Source: Vallitalea maricola
Lineage (GTDB): Bacteria; Bacillota; Clostridia; Lachnospirales; Vallitaleaceae
NCBI RefSeq assembly: GCF_036985595.1
Contig: NZ_BTPU01000062.1
Coordinates: forward strand, 1 to 9,080
Direction: 5' to 3'
DNA length: 9,080 nucleotides
Part shown: positions 1-5,634 of the stretch, one piece after another
Layout of the letters: the number at the start of each line of letters is the position of its first letter
Position numbering within the stretch: position 1 is the first letter of the stretch
Translations under genes and position numbers: made by a program
The notes under the pieces: generated by a model
Databases searched by the model: none
What the model saw: the letters and a program-made list of their open reading frames with translations, nothing else
What the model was told of the DNA's origin: nothing

Positions 1-45
1 TATGAATATATTTTAAAGGAGCCTACCAAATACGGTAGACTCCTT
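1..45 (-). terminator. Intrinsic terminator of the 101-481 gene
   Basis: Arms 16-27 and 34-45 pair over 12 positions around a 6-base loop. The single non-Watson-Crick position is a G-U pair in the minus-strand RNA but a mismatch in the plus-strand RNA, which points to minus-strand use. The minus strand then reads TTTAAAATAT, a modest U-rich tail. It lies about 56 bases past the stop of the secreted protein gene at 101-481. Confidence 0.75.
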
Positions 46-100
46 ATGTACTAATCAGTGCTTTAGTTTATTTTCAAAAATAATATTATAAAATATATAC

Positions 101-481
101 CTATTCTAAGTTCAACCATTTCTGTCCCACACTTAATTCATTTAAATAAAATTCAACAAGTGCATAACCTGCTTTATATGGTATTTTATCAGAAATCTTG
201 AATTCATTCATAATTTCTTTATAATACCTACTTGTTTTTAAATAAGTATTGTCTTTACTATAATACTTTATAATAATCTCACAATCTTTACCTCCTATAC
301 CTGATATTTTTGCTATAATTTCACAATTACTCTGATAAGCATAATATTGAACTTCGTCCGCCTCGGTAGCATATATCTTAGTTTGATTACCTACTTTAAC
401 AGTGCTTTTAGCATTGATATTCGGACTAAGTGTTAATATCATCCCTATTACTAAAAATAACATTAAAAATTGTTTTTTCAT
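101..481 (-). CDS. Small secreted protein, unrecognised family (126 aa)
   Basis: The ATG at 481 is preceded by AGGAGG (489-494) at good spacing, so the start is secure. The N-terminus MKKQFLMLFLVIGMILTL is a typical Sec signal peptide with likely cleavage after Ala24 (NINA|KS). That leaves about 102 mature residues with two cysteines (Cys53, Cys67), rich in Tyr, Lys and Ile, and with an alternating polar/hydrophobic pattern that suggests beta strands. I do not recognise the family. An intergrade between secreted enzyme and adhesin cannot be excluded, because no catalytic motif is visible. It is monocistronic, with its own promoter (510-538) and terminator (16-45). Its signal-peptide DNA is close to that of the SH3 protein gene at 7085-7414, and codons for residues 19-53 recur as a frameshifted copy at 3892-3999. 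Confidence 0.85.
   Translation of the reverse strand: MKKQFLMLFLVIGMILTLSPNINAKSTVKVGNQTKIYATEADEVQYYAYQSNCEIIAKISGIGGKDCEIIIKYYSKDNTYLKTSRYYKEIMNEFKISDKIPYKAGYALVEFYLNELSVGQKWLNLE
323..429. repeat. Duplicated segment, copy A (inside the 101-481 gene)
   Basis: These 107 bases match 3892-3999 with three substitutions or so plus a one-base insertion in the other copy. This copy is in frame and encodes the end of the signal peptide and the first part of the mature protein. The other copy is interrupted, so this one is the functional member. Confidence 0.9.
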
Positions 482-509
482 AGAATTTCCTCCTCATATT
501 TTGATTGGT

Positions 510-538
510 ACTATAAAATAATACACCTATTTATGCAA
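510..538 (-). promoter_or_regulatory. Candidate sigma-A promoter of the 101-481 gene
   Basis: On the minus strand TTGCAT (533-538) is followed after 17 bases by TATAGT (510-515), 29 bases upstream of the ATG. The -10 is one base off consensus; the -35 matches only TTG. The transcript start would fall just before a GTACCAATCAAA block (500-511) that recurs, with one change, upstream of the 785-1519 gene (1548-1559). Confidence 0.5.
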
Positions 539-566
539 AAAAAATGTAAATATTTGCAAGAGAAAT

Positions 567-604
567 TCGCAAAAAGAGACAGGTTATTTGAAATTAAATA
601 ACTT
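567..604 (-). terminator. Intrinsic terminator below the 785-1519 gene
   Basis: Arms 581-589 and 596-604 form a nine-position AT-rich stem. On the minus strand it is followed by GTCTCTTTTTGCGA. The plus strand also has six T after the hairpin, so it may act in both directions. The tail motif tcgcaaaaaRagaca (567-581) recurs at 7510-7524, at the terminator of the lipoprotein gene. Confidence 0.55.
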
Positions 605-625
605 TTTTCATTCCTAAATAATACT

Positions 626-769
626 TTACTTCCCATGTGAATTAATCATTGCCAATTTACCATGTTTAAACATCCATAAATCTTTTAGTTTATAACCTGT
701 ATTACTTTCATATTCAATAATAAATTTAGTACTTTCAAGTATAATTCGAAGCGGCTTCTCACCTATTAA
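626..769 (-). pseudogene. Start-less 47-codon open frame, probable gene remnant
   Basis: Reading the minus strand from 769 gives 47 coding-like codons (LIGEKPLRIILESTKFIIEY ... MINSHGK) ending in TAA at 626-628. The codon just before the frame's usable part is AGG preceded by an in-frame TAA, and there is no ATG, GTG or TTG with a ribosome binding site. It lies between the 785-1519 stop and the terminator at 567-604. It may be the tail of an older gene whose front was lost, or a former continuation of the 785-1519 reading frame. The product family is not recognised. Confidence 0.4.
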
Positions 770-784
770 CCTTTAATGTTGCTA

Positions 785-1519
785 CTAACAAAGCCCACCA
801 TCAGATATCAAAAATGTGTCAATAATTGTTGTTCCATCCTTATCATAAAGAGGAATTTCTCGTTGACTTATCTTACTATCTTGGTAGCTTATAGCTTCTT
901 CTGGAGATAAAGGTTCATAATTGTCATTAAGATCATCAGCTCTCACATAACCGACAATTCCATTTATTCCTTCAGCTAATATCAAATCCGGAACTTCTCC
1001 TATAAACTCTGAATTATAATCCGAACCATAAGTTTCATTGGATGTATTAAGAGAATAGGTTAACATACTTGCATTGTAGAATTGCACATATGGAGTAGAA
1101 TTTGTTGTATAAGTATTGTACCCATTTCCATTATACATTCTAACTCTGCCTTTGGCATAATATGTACCTATTTTTGAGATAGTTGCACCACCTTTTCCCA
1201 TCATTCCTGCTTCTCCAGAATTATATGTCCAATCAGTTGAATGAACAAGAACACCGGATGAATTATAAAGACGTGCTTGTAAACCCATGTATCCAGTTGG
1301 TACACTATAACCTGGGCCCATATAATATATACCTACATTAGCTTCAGCACCATTATTGAGAATATTAACTTGAGAATAATATCTATATTTTTTATTATAA
1401 ACAGTTGCATACTCATACTCCGAACGAGCAATTGAAGCATTAACAATCATATTATCTGTTGTCAGTATTATACTAAAAATAAGAAACAAATAAACAAAAC
1501 CTTTTATTTTTTTCAACAT
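785..1519 (-). CDS. Secreted protein, unrecognised family (244 aa)
   Basis: The ATG at 1519 follows AAGGAGG (1528-1534), a strong ribosome binding site. Residues 1-29 (MLKKIKGFVYLFLIFSIILT...NAS) form a signal peptide. The central region, about residues 40-155, is rich in Gly, Tyr, Asn and Ser with alternating beta-strand patterning and recurring YN dipeptides (for example VRMYNGNGYNTYTTNS). This looks like an extracellular beta-rich domain. The C-terminal 70 residues are acidic and contain DKDGTTIIDTFL. No catalytic motif or named family is evident to me. The gene ends TAG followed immediately by a second in-frame TAG. It carries its own candidate promoter (1569-1598) and a downstream terminator (567-604), with a start-less open frame in between. 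Confidence 0.85.
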   Translation of the reverse strand: MLKKIKGFVYLFLIFSIILTTDNMIVNASIARSEYEYATVYNKKYRYYSQVNILNNGAEANVGIYYMGPGYSVPTGYMGLQARLYNSSGVLVHSTDWTYNSGEAGMMGKGGATISKIGTYYAKGRVRMYNGNGYNTYTTNSTPYVQFYNASMLTYSLNTSNETYGSDYNSEFIGEVPDLILAEGINGIVGYVRADDLNDNYEPLSPEEAISYQDSKISQREIPLYDKDGTTIIDTFLISDGGLC

Positions 1520-1568
1520 AAAATTTTCCTCCTTTAACTTTTTTCACTTTGATTAGTACATACCTATA

Positions 1569-1598
1569 ATACTACATTATTTCATAATATTTTGTCAT
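1569..1598 (-). promoter_or_regulatory. Candidate promoter of the 785-1519 gene
   Basis: The minus strand reads ATGACA (1593-1598), 18 bases, TAGTAT (1569-1574), followed at once by TATAGG. The -35 differs from TTGACA by one base. It lies 50 bases above the ATG. Confidence 0.45.
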
Positions 1599-1640
1599 CT
1601 TTGCTGTATTTAAGTTTTTTTAATTAATGGTGAATATTTA

Positions 1641-1678
1641 GCCAAAAAATAAACCTACTTTAATTTTAATGTAGATTT
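1641..1678 (-). terminator. Intrinsic terminator below the broken ORFs at 1688-2368
   Basis: Arms 1651-1658 and 1671-1678 pair at eight positions; the one C-A on the plus strand is a G-U pair in minus-strand RNA. The minus strand then reads ATTTTTTGGC. The 3' arm is GTAGGTTT, sharing GTAGG with the terminators at 16-45, 3855-3877 and 7035-7062. Confidence 0.6.
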
Positions 1679-1687
1679 GTCTGTATA

Positions 1688-1774
1688 TTAAATATAATTT
1701 TTACGTTCAATATCAAGTATGTTTCAATCAATCTTTACACCATTAAGAAAACAATCTTCAATTATTAAGCTCAT
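1688..1774 (-). pseudogene. Possible short eroded ORF with an in-frame TGA
   Basis: From an ATG at 1772-1774 the minus strand encodes MSLIIEDCFLNGVKID, meets TGA at 1724-1726, then continues NILDIERKNYI to TAA at 1688-1690. The composition looks coding, but there is no ribosome binding site, and the nonsense codon would break it. It fits the decay seen immediately upstream at 1780-2368. Chance cannot be excluded at this length. Confidence 0.25.
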
Positions 1775-1779
1775 AGTAT

Positions 1780-2043
1780 TTATATAATAAGTAATTCATC
1801 GGGATAGTTTGAAATCTCATAACAATCTTTTTTATGTAAATGAAATATAAAAGAACGCAAAATATATCCATATGTTTTAATAACCATCTTCATAATTTTA
1901 GTATCTATTTCATCAATATTATTTTGTTCTGATATCTTTAATATACATCTTAAATAATCTTTAAATGAATCCTCTTTAAAAGTTGCCTCTTCATGCAAAT
2001 AATAAATAAAACTTTCATCTATTCTTATAACAGGATATAGTTC
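1780..2043 (-). pseudogene. Broken ORF, about 87 codons, no valid start
   Basis: The minus-strand frame encodes ELYPVIRIDESFIYYL, then an acidic helical stretch, then ILRSFIFHLHKKDCYEI and ends TAA. A TTG at 1996-1998 is the only conventional internal start and has no ribosome binding site, so the 72-aa protein from it is unlikely to be real. Upstream the frame runs through TGA at 2044-2046 into SIIKNNISDDKFIIVDY, which reads as protein, so the TGA looks like a nonsense mutation in a longer gene. I do not recognise the family; its size and its position among variable small genes would suit a small cytoplasmic accessory or immunity-type protein, but that is a guess. Confidence 0.5.
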
Positions 2044-2090
2044 TCAATAATCCACAATAATAAATTTATCATCAGAAATATTATTTTTTA

Positions 2091-2368
2091 TTATTGAAAA
2101 AAGCAGTTAATTTCATTATCATTTTTTAAGTTCTTTAGTGGAATTATAAGTGCTGCATTTTTACCATAATAAATATAACAATAATCTTTTGTTCTAACAA
2201 TCTCATAAATCATATCCCATTCCATAATGAAAATAAATAACAAAAAATAGCTATACTTAACAGGTTTATACCTAAACTTTTATTTATTTCTATTTTTTGT
2301 TTATCCTGAGATGTATAATTAAATTCATATCTAAGTACAGTATCATTTATTATTCTGGGTTTATCCAT
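2091..2368 (-). pseudogene. YcxB-like membrane protein gene, collapsed by deletion and frameshift
   Basis: The ATG at 2366-2368 follows AGGA at usable spacing and opens a 52-codon frame: a polar start with YEFNYTSQDKQKIEI, then one hydrophobic segment (INLLSIAIFCYLFSLW), ending TGA at 2210-2212. A second frame, overlapping it from 2225, encodes EWDMIYEIVRTKDYCYIYYG followed by KNAALIIPLKNL and stops TAA at 2091-2093. The W-x-x-I...E/R-T-K-D-Y...IP pattern is the C-terminal signature I associate with YcxB-like proteins, which are usually 160-180 aa with two membrane segments. Here the middle (second TM and about 60 residues) is missing and the halves are out of frame. A further base lost in a run of six T would explain why the tail SIIKNN is in another frame. 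Non-functional. Confidence 0.65.
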
Positions 2369-2494
2369 AAGTTCCTAATTTTTTTAGCATTAACAACTTT
2401 TGATTTTAGTATTCTTATTAATATTAGTCCCATACAATTTAATAACAATAAATTTATTTGTCTGAATCAATTCTTATTTTTAAATCTCCAATAT

Positions 2495-3052
2495 TTACGG
2501 TGCTGTATATCTTCCTTGTCTAAGTTCTTCACAAACATATGTTTTTCTTATCAAAACACCACGTAAATCTCTTTGAACAATTTGCCCTGATGTTTGATCT
2601 CTCCAAACAACAACATAATAAGAATATTCATATTTCTCATACAAATCATAATACTGGATTCTTTTGGTTATTTTAGTTCCTGAAACAGTCCAATTATATT
2701 CCATTTCACCATGAATATTTATACCTACTTCAGTTCCCATACTTGCTCCTAAACCTACGTATTCACACCCTGCTGATGAACTTCCTTCAACTTTAGCTAT
2801 TGCTTCAGTGCCAGTAGTTGCTGTTACACTCGTAGAAACTGTAGTTTTTGTTTCTATGTATTCACTGGAAGCATCTGTTTGTGCTAATTGCCAATCGTAA
2901 CAAGTAAATATTTCACTAGTTTTTTCTTCAACTATCATTCCACGTTGGACTATTATTGAGTTATCGTCTTTCTCGATTTCCGTAGCTTGTACAGTTGATG
3001 CATAACATAATGCTAACATTAAAATTGTTATAAGTAAAAATAACTTTTTCAT
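2495..3052 (-). CDS. Secreted beta-rich protein, unrecognised family (185 aa)
   Basis: The ATG at 3052 follows GGAGGG (3058-3063). Residues 1-23 (MKKLFLLITILMLALCYAST...) are a signal peptide with likely cleavage at VQA|TE. The mature protein has three cysteines. Its centre, about residues 66-125, is strikingly rich in alternating Ser, Thr, Ala and Gly (TTVSTSVTATTGTEAIAK, then LGASMGTEVGINIHG), followed by aromatic beta strands (RIQYYDLYEKYEYSYYVVVW). The Ser/Thr alternation resembles amphipathic hairpins of secreted beta-pore-type or surface proteins, but that is only an analogy. I see no catalytic motif. Downstream lies the YcxB remnant, with no clear terminator between them. Confidence 0.8.
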   Translation of the reverse strand: MKKLFLLITILMLALCYASTVQATEIEKDDNSIIVQRGMIVEEKTSEIFTCYDWQLAQTDASSEYIETKTTVSTSVTATTGTEAIAKVEGSSSAGCEYVGLGASMGTEVGINIHGEMEYNWTVSGTKITKRIQYYDLYEKYEYSYYVVVWRDQTSGQIVQRDLRGVLIRKTYVCEELRQGRYTAP

Positions 3053-3169
3053 ATATTCCCTCCGATTTCATAATTTTATGTATTAAAGCTACAACATTAA
3101 TAATATTGATTTTAAATGTATTCCTTTTTAAATATATATCTTTTGATTCAATTTGTAAACAAAGATGAG

Positions 3170-3199
3170 ATATTCGGCGGCTAACTCGTGATATTCGGT
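3170..3199. repeat. Direct repeat GATATTCGG x2, possible insertion-sequence end remnant
   Basis: GATATTCGG occurs at 3170-3178 and 3191-3199, a 21-base period (two helical turns), in a locally GC-richer patch inside AT-rich intergenic DNA. Spaced repeats of this kind are typical of the terminal multiple repeats of IS21-family elements. No transposase is present. The tie to an IS is inference. Confidence 0.35.
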
Positions 3200-3226
3200 A
3201 AATTATTCATCAAAACAACCTTCCCC

Positions 3227-3238
3227 TCATTAATGAGT
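3227..3238. repeat. Perfect 12-bp palindrome CTCATTAATGAG
   Basis: This palindrome is directly followed by a second small inverted repeat (ATGAGT/ACTCAT, 3234 onward). They lie between the 2495-3052 and 3320-3778 genes. No T-tract follows on either strand, so it is not an obvious terminator. Its role is unknown. Confidence 0.4.
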
Positions 3239-3319
3239 AAACTCATATCCTCTATATATAACTTTAATACTGTTTTTAAGTAAGTAATTTTCAAATATTA
3301 TTGTTAATATCTTTTATAA

Positions 3320-3778
3320 TTAGACACAATGTTTTTCATATAAAAATAGAAAACCATCTTCAACCTCTCCTATTTTCTTATATCCCATTTTTTCATAAAG
3401 ATGTTGATTTCTTACACTATAGTGAGGTCTTCCTAATGTCCATTTTTTAATGTATGGAAGCATCTCTTCCATTAAAATCATTACTGTTTTTCCATATCCT
3501 TTATTATGATGTTTAGGATGAATGCAAAAATCTTCTAATTCATAATGATATTGACCTTCTTTCTTTAACCAAAAACAACCTATGATTTGCTTGGATAGTA
3601 ATATTTTATAGACATCAAATTCATCTATTAAGCGTTTATTCTCCTCGATAGAGTCATATCCTGTAGGTCCCCCATCTCTACCAGGTCCGAATCTTCTAGT
3701 TTCATCATTATATGCTTCTTTTTTTATCTCAGTTATAATTTTAGCATCTGTTATTAATGCTTCTTGTAATTTAATCAT
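3320..3778 (-). CDS. GNAT-family N-acetyltransferase (152 aa)
   Basis: The ATG at 3778 follows GGGAGAG at normal spacing. The protein has full GNAT length. Motif A spans residues 81-100 (LEDFCIHPKHHNKGYGKTVM), with the acetyl-CoA pyrophosphate loop HxxGxG at His91-Gly96; His sits where Arg or Gln is usual. Motif B is at 121-133 (SVRNQHLYEKMGY), with the Asn and Tyr common in this family. The predicted activity is transfer of acetyl from acetyl-CoA to an amine in the cytoplasm. The substrate cannot be told, though the N-terminal RRFGPGRDGGPTGYDS segment could be part of the acceptor pocket. It is the only clear cytoplasmic enzyme in the window and seems transcribed alone. No convincing terminator follows it. 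Confidence 0.92.
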   Translation of the reverse strand: MIKLQEALITDAKIITEIKKEAYNDETRRFGPGRDGGPTGYDSIEENKRLIDEFDVYKILLSKQIIGCFWLKKEGQYHYELEDFCIHPKHHNKGYGKTVMILMEEMLPYIKKWTLGRPHYSVRNQHLYEKMGYKKIGEVEDGFLFLYEKHCV

Positions 3779-3843
3779 AACAACTCTCCCTTGTATGTAA
3801 TAGTTGATTCATTTGTTAAGATTCTATCAGAATATTTTTGTGT

Positions 3844-3877
3844 AATAAAAAATGCCTACTCCCAATAAGGAAGTAGG
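3844..3877 (-). terminator. Intrinsic terminator below the truncated copy at 3892-3999
   Basis: Arms 3855-3863 and 3869-3877 pair at nine positions around a five-base loop; the one exception is G-U in minus-strand RNA. The minus strand continues ATTTTTTATTACA. It now has only a gene remnant above it, so it marks where a complete transcription unit once ended. It may also cap readthrough into the GNAT gene. Confidence 0.75.
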
Positions 3878-3891
3878 TCTGTACCTGTCCT

Positions 3892-3999
3892 ACAATTACT
3901 CTGATAAGCATAATATTGAACTTCGTAACGCCTCAGTAGCATATATCTTAGTTTGATTACCTACTTTAACAGTGCTTTTAGCATTGATATTCTGACTAA
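3892..3999 (-). pseudogene. Truncated, frameshifted copy of part of the 101-481 gene
   Basis: About 96% identical to 323-429. It preserves codons from SQNINAKSTVKVGNQTKIYA through the part matching EVQYYAYQSNC. One extra base (GTAACG against GTCCG) shifts the frame after ATEA, giving LRSSILCLSE and then TAA. The signal-peptide start, the ribosome binding site and the C-terminal two thirds are absent. A terminator hairpin (3855-3877) lies directly below. The copy is dead, but its near identity means the duplication is recent relative to its decay. Confidence 0.9.
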
Positions 4000-4039
4000 C
4001 TTTTGTATAGATAATTAATCCATCCTTAATGATGGTAGG

Positions 4040-4537
4040 TTAGTTTAAAAAAGTATTCTTTACTCGTTTTGACTTAACAAAATAAACTATCCATAGTACC
4101 CCAGCAACTAACCTGCCTACATACTGAGCAAGTTCAACGCCTGTAGTTTCTAATCCAATCAAGTTACAAAATAGATGATCTAATCCCACAACTATGTTAT
4201 TTCCAATAATTAGCGATATGGCTAATTTAGGATACAACCTTTTCTTTCTAAAAAGAAAAATCAAGATTATTACTATAAATAGGAAAATTAGTACATTTAT
4301 CACCATTTCGAAATTAATTAACAAAAATAACTCTGGATTATAATAATCACCTTTCTTTTCAGTTAATGCCGCAACTGTACCATCAATATATAAATTGTAT
4401 ATTTCAAAAATCATTAAAGCGGTTGAAAGTAGCGTAAATATGTAACCTATTACAATCAGTACCAACCACCCACCAATACCTTGGGGTCCATCATTGGGGT
4501 ATTGTTCGTCTATAAGTATTTCATTTGCTTGACTCAT
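4040..4537 (-). CDS. DUF2569-like integral membrane protein (165 aa)
   Basis: A 198-codon frame reaches 4636, but AGGAGG at 4544-4549 lies seven bases above the ATG at 4535-4537, so the protein starts MSQANEILIDEQ and the upstream 33 codons are untranslated leader. After a short polar N-terminus, the sequence GIGGWLVLIVIGYIF is the hallmark opening of DUF2569-type proteins. Four hydrophobic segments follow (about residues 20-45, 68-95, 100-125, 135-155), and it ends SKRVKNTFLN, which is also typical of the family. It would sit in the cytoplasmic membrane with both ends inside. The molecular function of this family is unknown to me. It is monocistronic, with a long leader. Confidence 0.85.
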   Translation of the reverse strand: MSQANEILIDEQYPNDGPQGIGGWLVLIVIGYIFTLLSTALMIFEIYNLYIDGTVAALTEKKGDYYNPELFLLINFEMVINVLIFLFIVIILIFLFRKKRLYPKLAISLIIGNNIVVGLDHLFCNLIGLETTGVELAQYVGRLVAGVLWIVYFVKSKRVKNTFLN

Positions 4538-4543
4538 TTTTAT

Positions 4544-4549
4544 CCTCCT
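4544..4549 (-). promoter_or_regulatory. Ribosome binding site that sets the 4040-4537 start
   Basis: AGGAGG on the minus strand, seven bases above ATG 4537. The upstream in-frame ATG at 4636 has no such site. Confidence 0.85.
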
Positions 4550-4655
4550 TGACTTTATTCTTGCATACCGACTAATATTTATAGTAATAACATCAGATAA
4601 TTTATTATTATTCAACAAAGACCTACCTTCAATCAAGAAAGCAAGTCCTACACCG

Positions 4656-4675
4656 TACTAAAGCTTGTTTTAGTA
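4656..4675. other. Hairpin TACTAAA/TTTAGTA in the leader of the 4040-4537 gene
   Basis: A seven-base perfect stem (4656-4662, 4669-4675) with a six-base loop. It has no T-tract on the minus strand, so it is a weak candidate for the terminator of the 4756-5037 gene, or a leader structure. Confidence 0.3.
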
Positions 4676-4755
4676 TAGTACCAACTAAAATGCTTTTATC
4701 TATTCTTTTAAATCTAAAGAAAGTTATATTAATTATAATAATAAAATATCAGCTT

Positions 4756-5037
4756 TTACTGCAATTTAGCTCCACAATTAGGACAATAGACTAATTCTCG
4801 TGTTTTTGTTCTTGGGTCAAATCTATAAGAACAATATGGACACTTAAATTTTACATGAAATGATATGGCTAATATAAAAAAGAATATACAACATATAATC
4901 TGAATTATATTACCCTCCAATCCTTTTCTACTCATTAATCCCATTGGTAAAATACCTAACAATGTGAACAGTAATGCATAATTATTATAATGTTTTATTT
5001 TCGTAAATTTTTTAATAATTTCTCTATCTTCTATTAT
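4756..5037 (-). CDS. Two-TM protein with C-terminal zinc ribbon (about 93 aa), start codon apparently lost
   Basis: The frame encodes a charged N-terminus (IEDREIIKKFTKIKHYNN), two membrane segments (about residues 19-36 and 43-62) and a zinc ribbon with CPYC at 66-69 and CPNC at 85-88. The ribbon should bind one zinc ion at the membrane face, a design found in small membrane-tethered adaptor proteins of unknown role. AGGA (5045-5048) lies seven bases above an ATA codon at 5035-5037, exactly where ATG is expected. ATT (5038-5040) is the only other nearby candidate. The first conventional start is TTG at 4960-4962, which has no ribosome binding site and would cut into the first TM. So an ATG-to-ATA change, making this poorly expressed or a young pseudogene, is the simplest reading. 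Confidence 0.6.
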   Translation of the reverse strand: MIEDREIIKKFTKIKHYNNYALLFTLLGILPMGLMSRKGLEGNIIQIICCIFFFILAISFHVKFKCPYCSYRFDPRTKTRELVYCPNCGAKLQ

Positions 5038-5059
5038 AATTACATCCTTTTTTTAATAT

Positions 5060-5176
5060 TTATTCAAATGTATCACATACACAAGGTTTTGGAAACTGTC
5101 CACTACTAACAGCATCCATCATACTTATTTTCCAATCTGTATCATAGTAATGTTGAATTTTATTAACTATATTATT
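5060..5176 (-). pseudogene. C-terminal gene fragment (38 codons)
   Basis: The minus strand reads NKIQHYYDTDWKISMMDAVS and then SGQFPKPCVCDTFE to TAA at 5060-5062. Composition is protein-like, with Trp and Cys, but there is no ATG at the front and the frame opens out of AT-rich DNA. An internal ATG-ATG at 5117-5122 lacks a good ribosome binding site. It ends 22 bases above the presumed start of 4756-5037, so the two were probably one operon. Family not recognised. Confidence 0.45.
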
Positions 5177-5473
5177 TTATCTTTTATATCATCTTATATC
5201 AATATTATTTATATTTTTATATTATATTACATTATTTTTACTTTTGCAATACTACTAACTAAATTTTGTTAATTATAAATACTGTAATATTACATAAATA
5301 TAATTTACTTTAAAAGTTACAATTAATTTAATTTTATACATTTTTTTATTAATTTAATTAGTAATTATTACAATTTATATTCTAATATTATTATGTAATA
5401 ATTTAATAATACTTTAGCTAATATATAATCATTACACACTCTCTTGGTTGTTCTAATTGATCTATTTAAATAG
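5177..5473. other. Extremely AT-rich intergenic stretch, no gene
   Basis: About 300 bases with very little G or C and stops in all frames. It contains a perfect 12-base palindrome TGTAATATTACA (5283-5294) and two related tracts, AATTAATTTAATT (5321-5333) and ATTAATTTAATT (5348-5359). It separates minus-strand genes on the left from the plus-strand fragment on the right. I see no iterated origin-type repeats. Confidence 0.6.
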
Positions 5474-5578
5474 TTTTTAATAACATTAAATATCTCAACA
5501 AATATAAGTGACACGAATTATAAAGTGAAAATAACTTATGAAGATGATAATAAAATACACATAATTAGAATTTATTAA
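5474..5578 (+). pseudogene. C-terminal fragment of a plus-strand gene
   Basis: After TAG at 5471-5473 the frame reads NISTNISDTNYKVKITYEDD and then NKIHIIRIY to TAA at 5576-5578. The alternating strand pattern looks like the end of a beta-rich, perhaps exported, protein. There is no start codon or ribosome binding site, and the upstream DNA is non-coding. It is the only exported-type fragment on the plus strand. Confidence 0.4.
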
Positions 5579-5618
5579 TTAGAAAACATATTGAATTCCA
5601 AGAATAACAAAAGAAAAT

Positions 5619-5630
5619 AAAGGTCGTGAT
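5619..5630 (+). promoter_or_regulatory. Ribosome binding site setting the TTG start at 5635
   Basis: AAAGGTCGTGAT matches the extended anti-Shine-Dalgarno partner AAGGAGGTGAT except at two bases. A GTG lies inside this motif (5626-5628) and is too close to be the start, so TTG at 5635-5637, four bases past GTGAT, is preferred. Confidence 0.65.
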
Positions 5631-5634
5631 TAAG

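Noticed and set aside
1724..2046. In-frame TGA codons in coding-like sequence, possibly recoded (Trp or selenocysteine)
   Set aside because: Intact genes in the window use TGG at the Trp codons I checked and no intact gene shows internal TGA. The TGA sites occur only in regions that also have frameshifts and missing starts, and no SECIS-like hairpin stands out. Decay is simpler.
2297..2566. Plus-strand open frame of 89 codons
   Set aside because: It overlaps the secreted protein gene and the YcxB remnant on the other strand, lacks a ribosome binding site, and its composition is that of reverse-complemented AT-rich coding DNA.
4538..4636. N-terminal extension of the DUF2569-like protein
   Set aside because: The extension is not hydrophobic or family-like, and AGGAGG sits exactly before the internal ATG at 4537.
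4674..4691. TATAGTACCAACTAAAAT on the plus strand resembling the minus-strand promoter block of the 101-481 gene
   Set aside because: Only 16 of 18 bases agree, in opposite orientation, with no -35 or gene at matching positions. Chance in AT-rich DNA is likely.
5177..5473. AT-rich region as a replication origin
   Set aside because: No iterons, DnaA-box clusters or replication gene are seen; low GC alone is not evidence.
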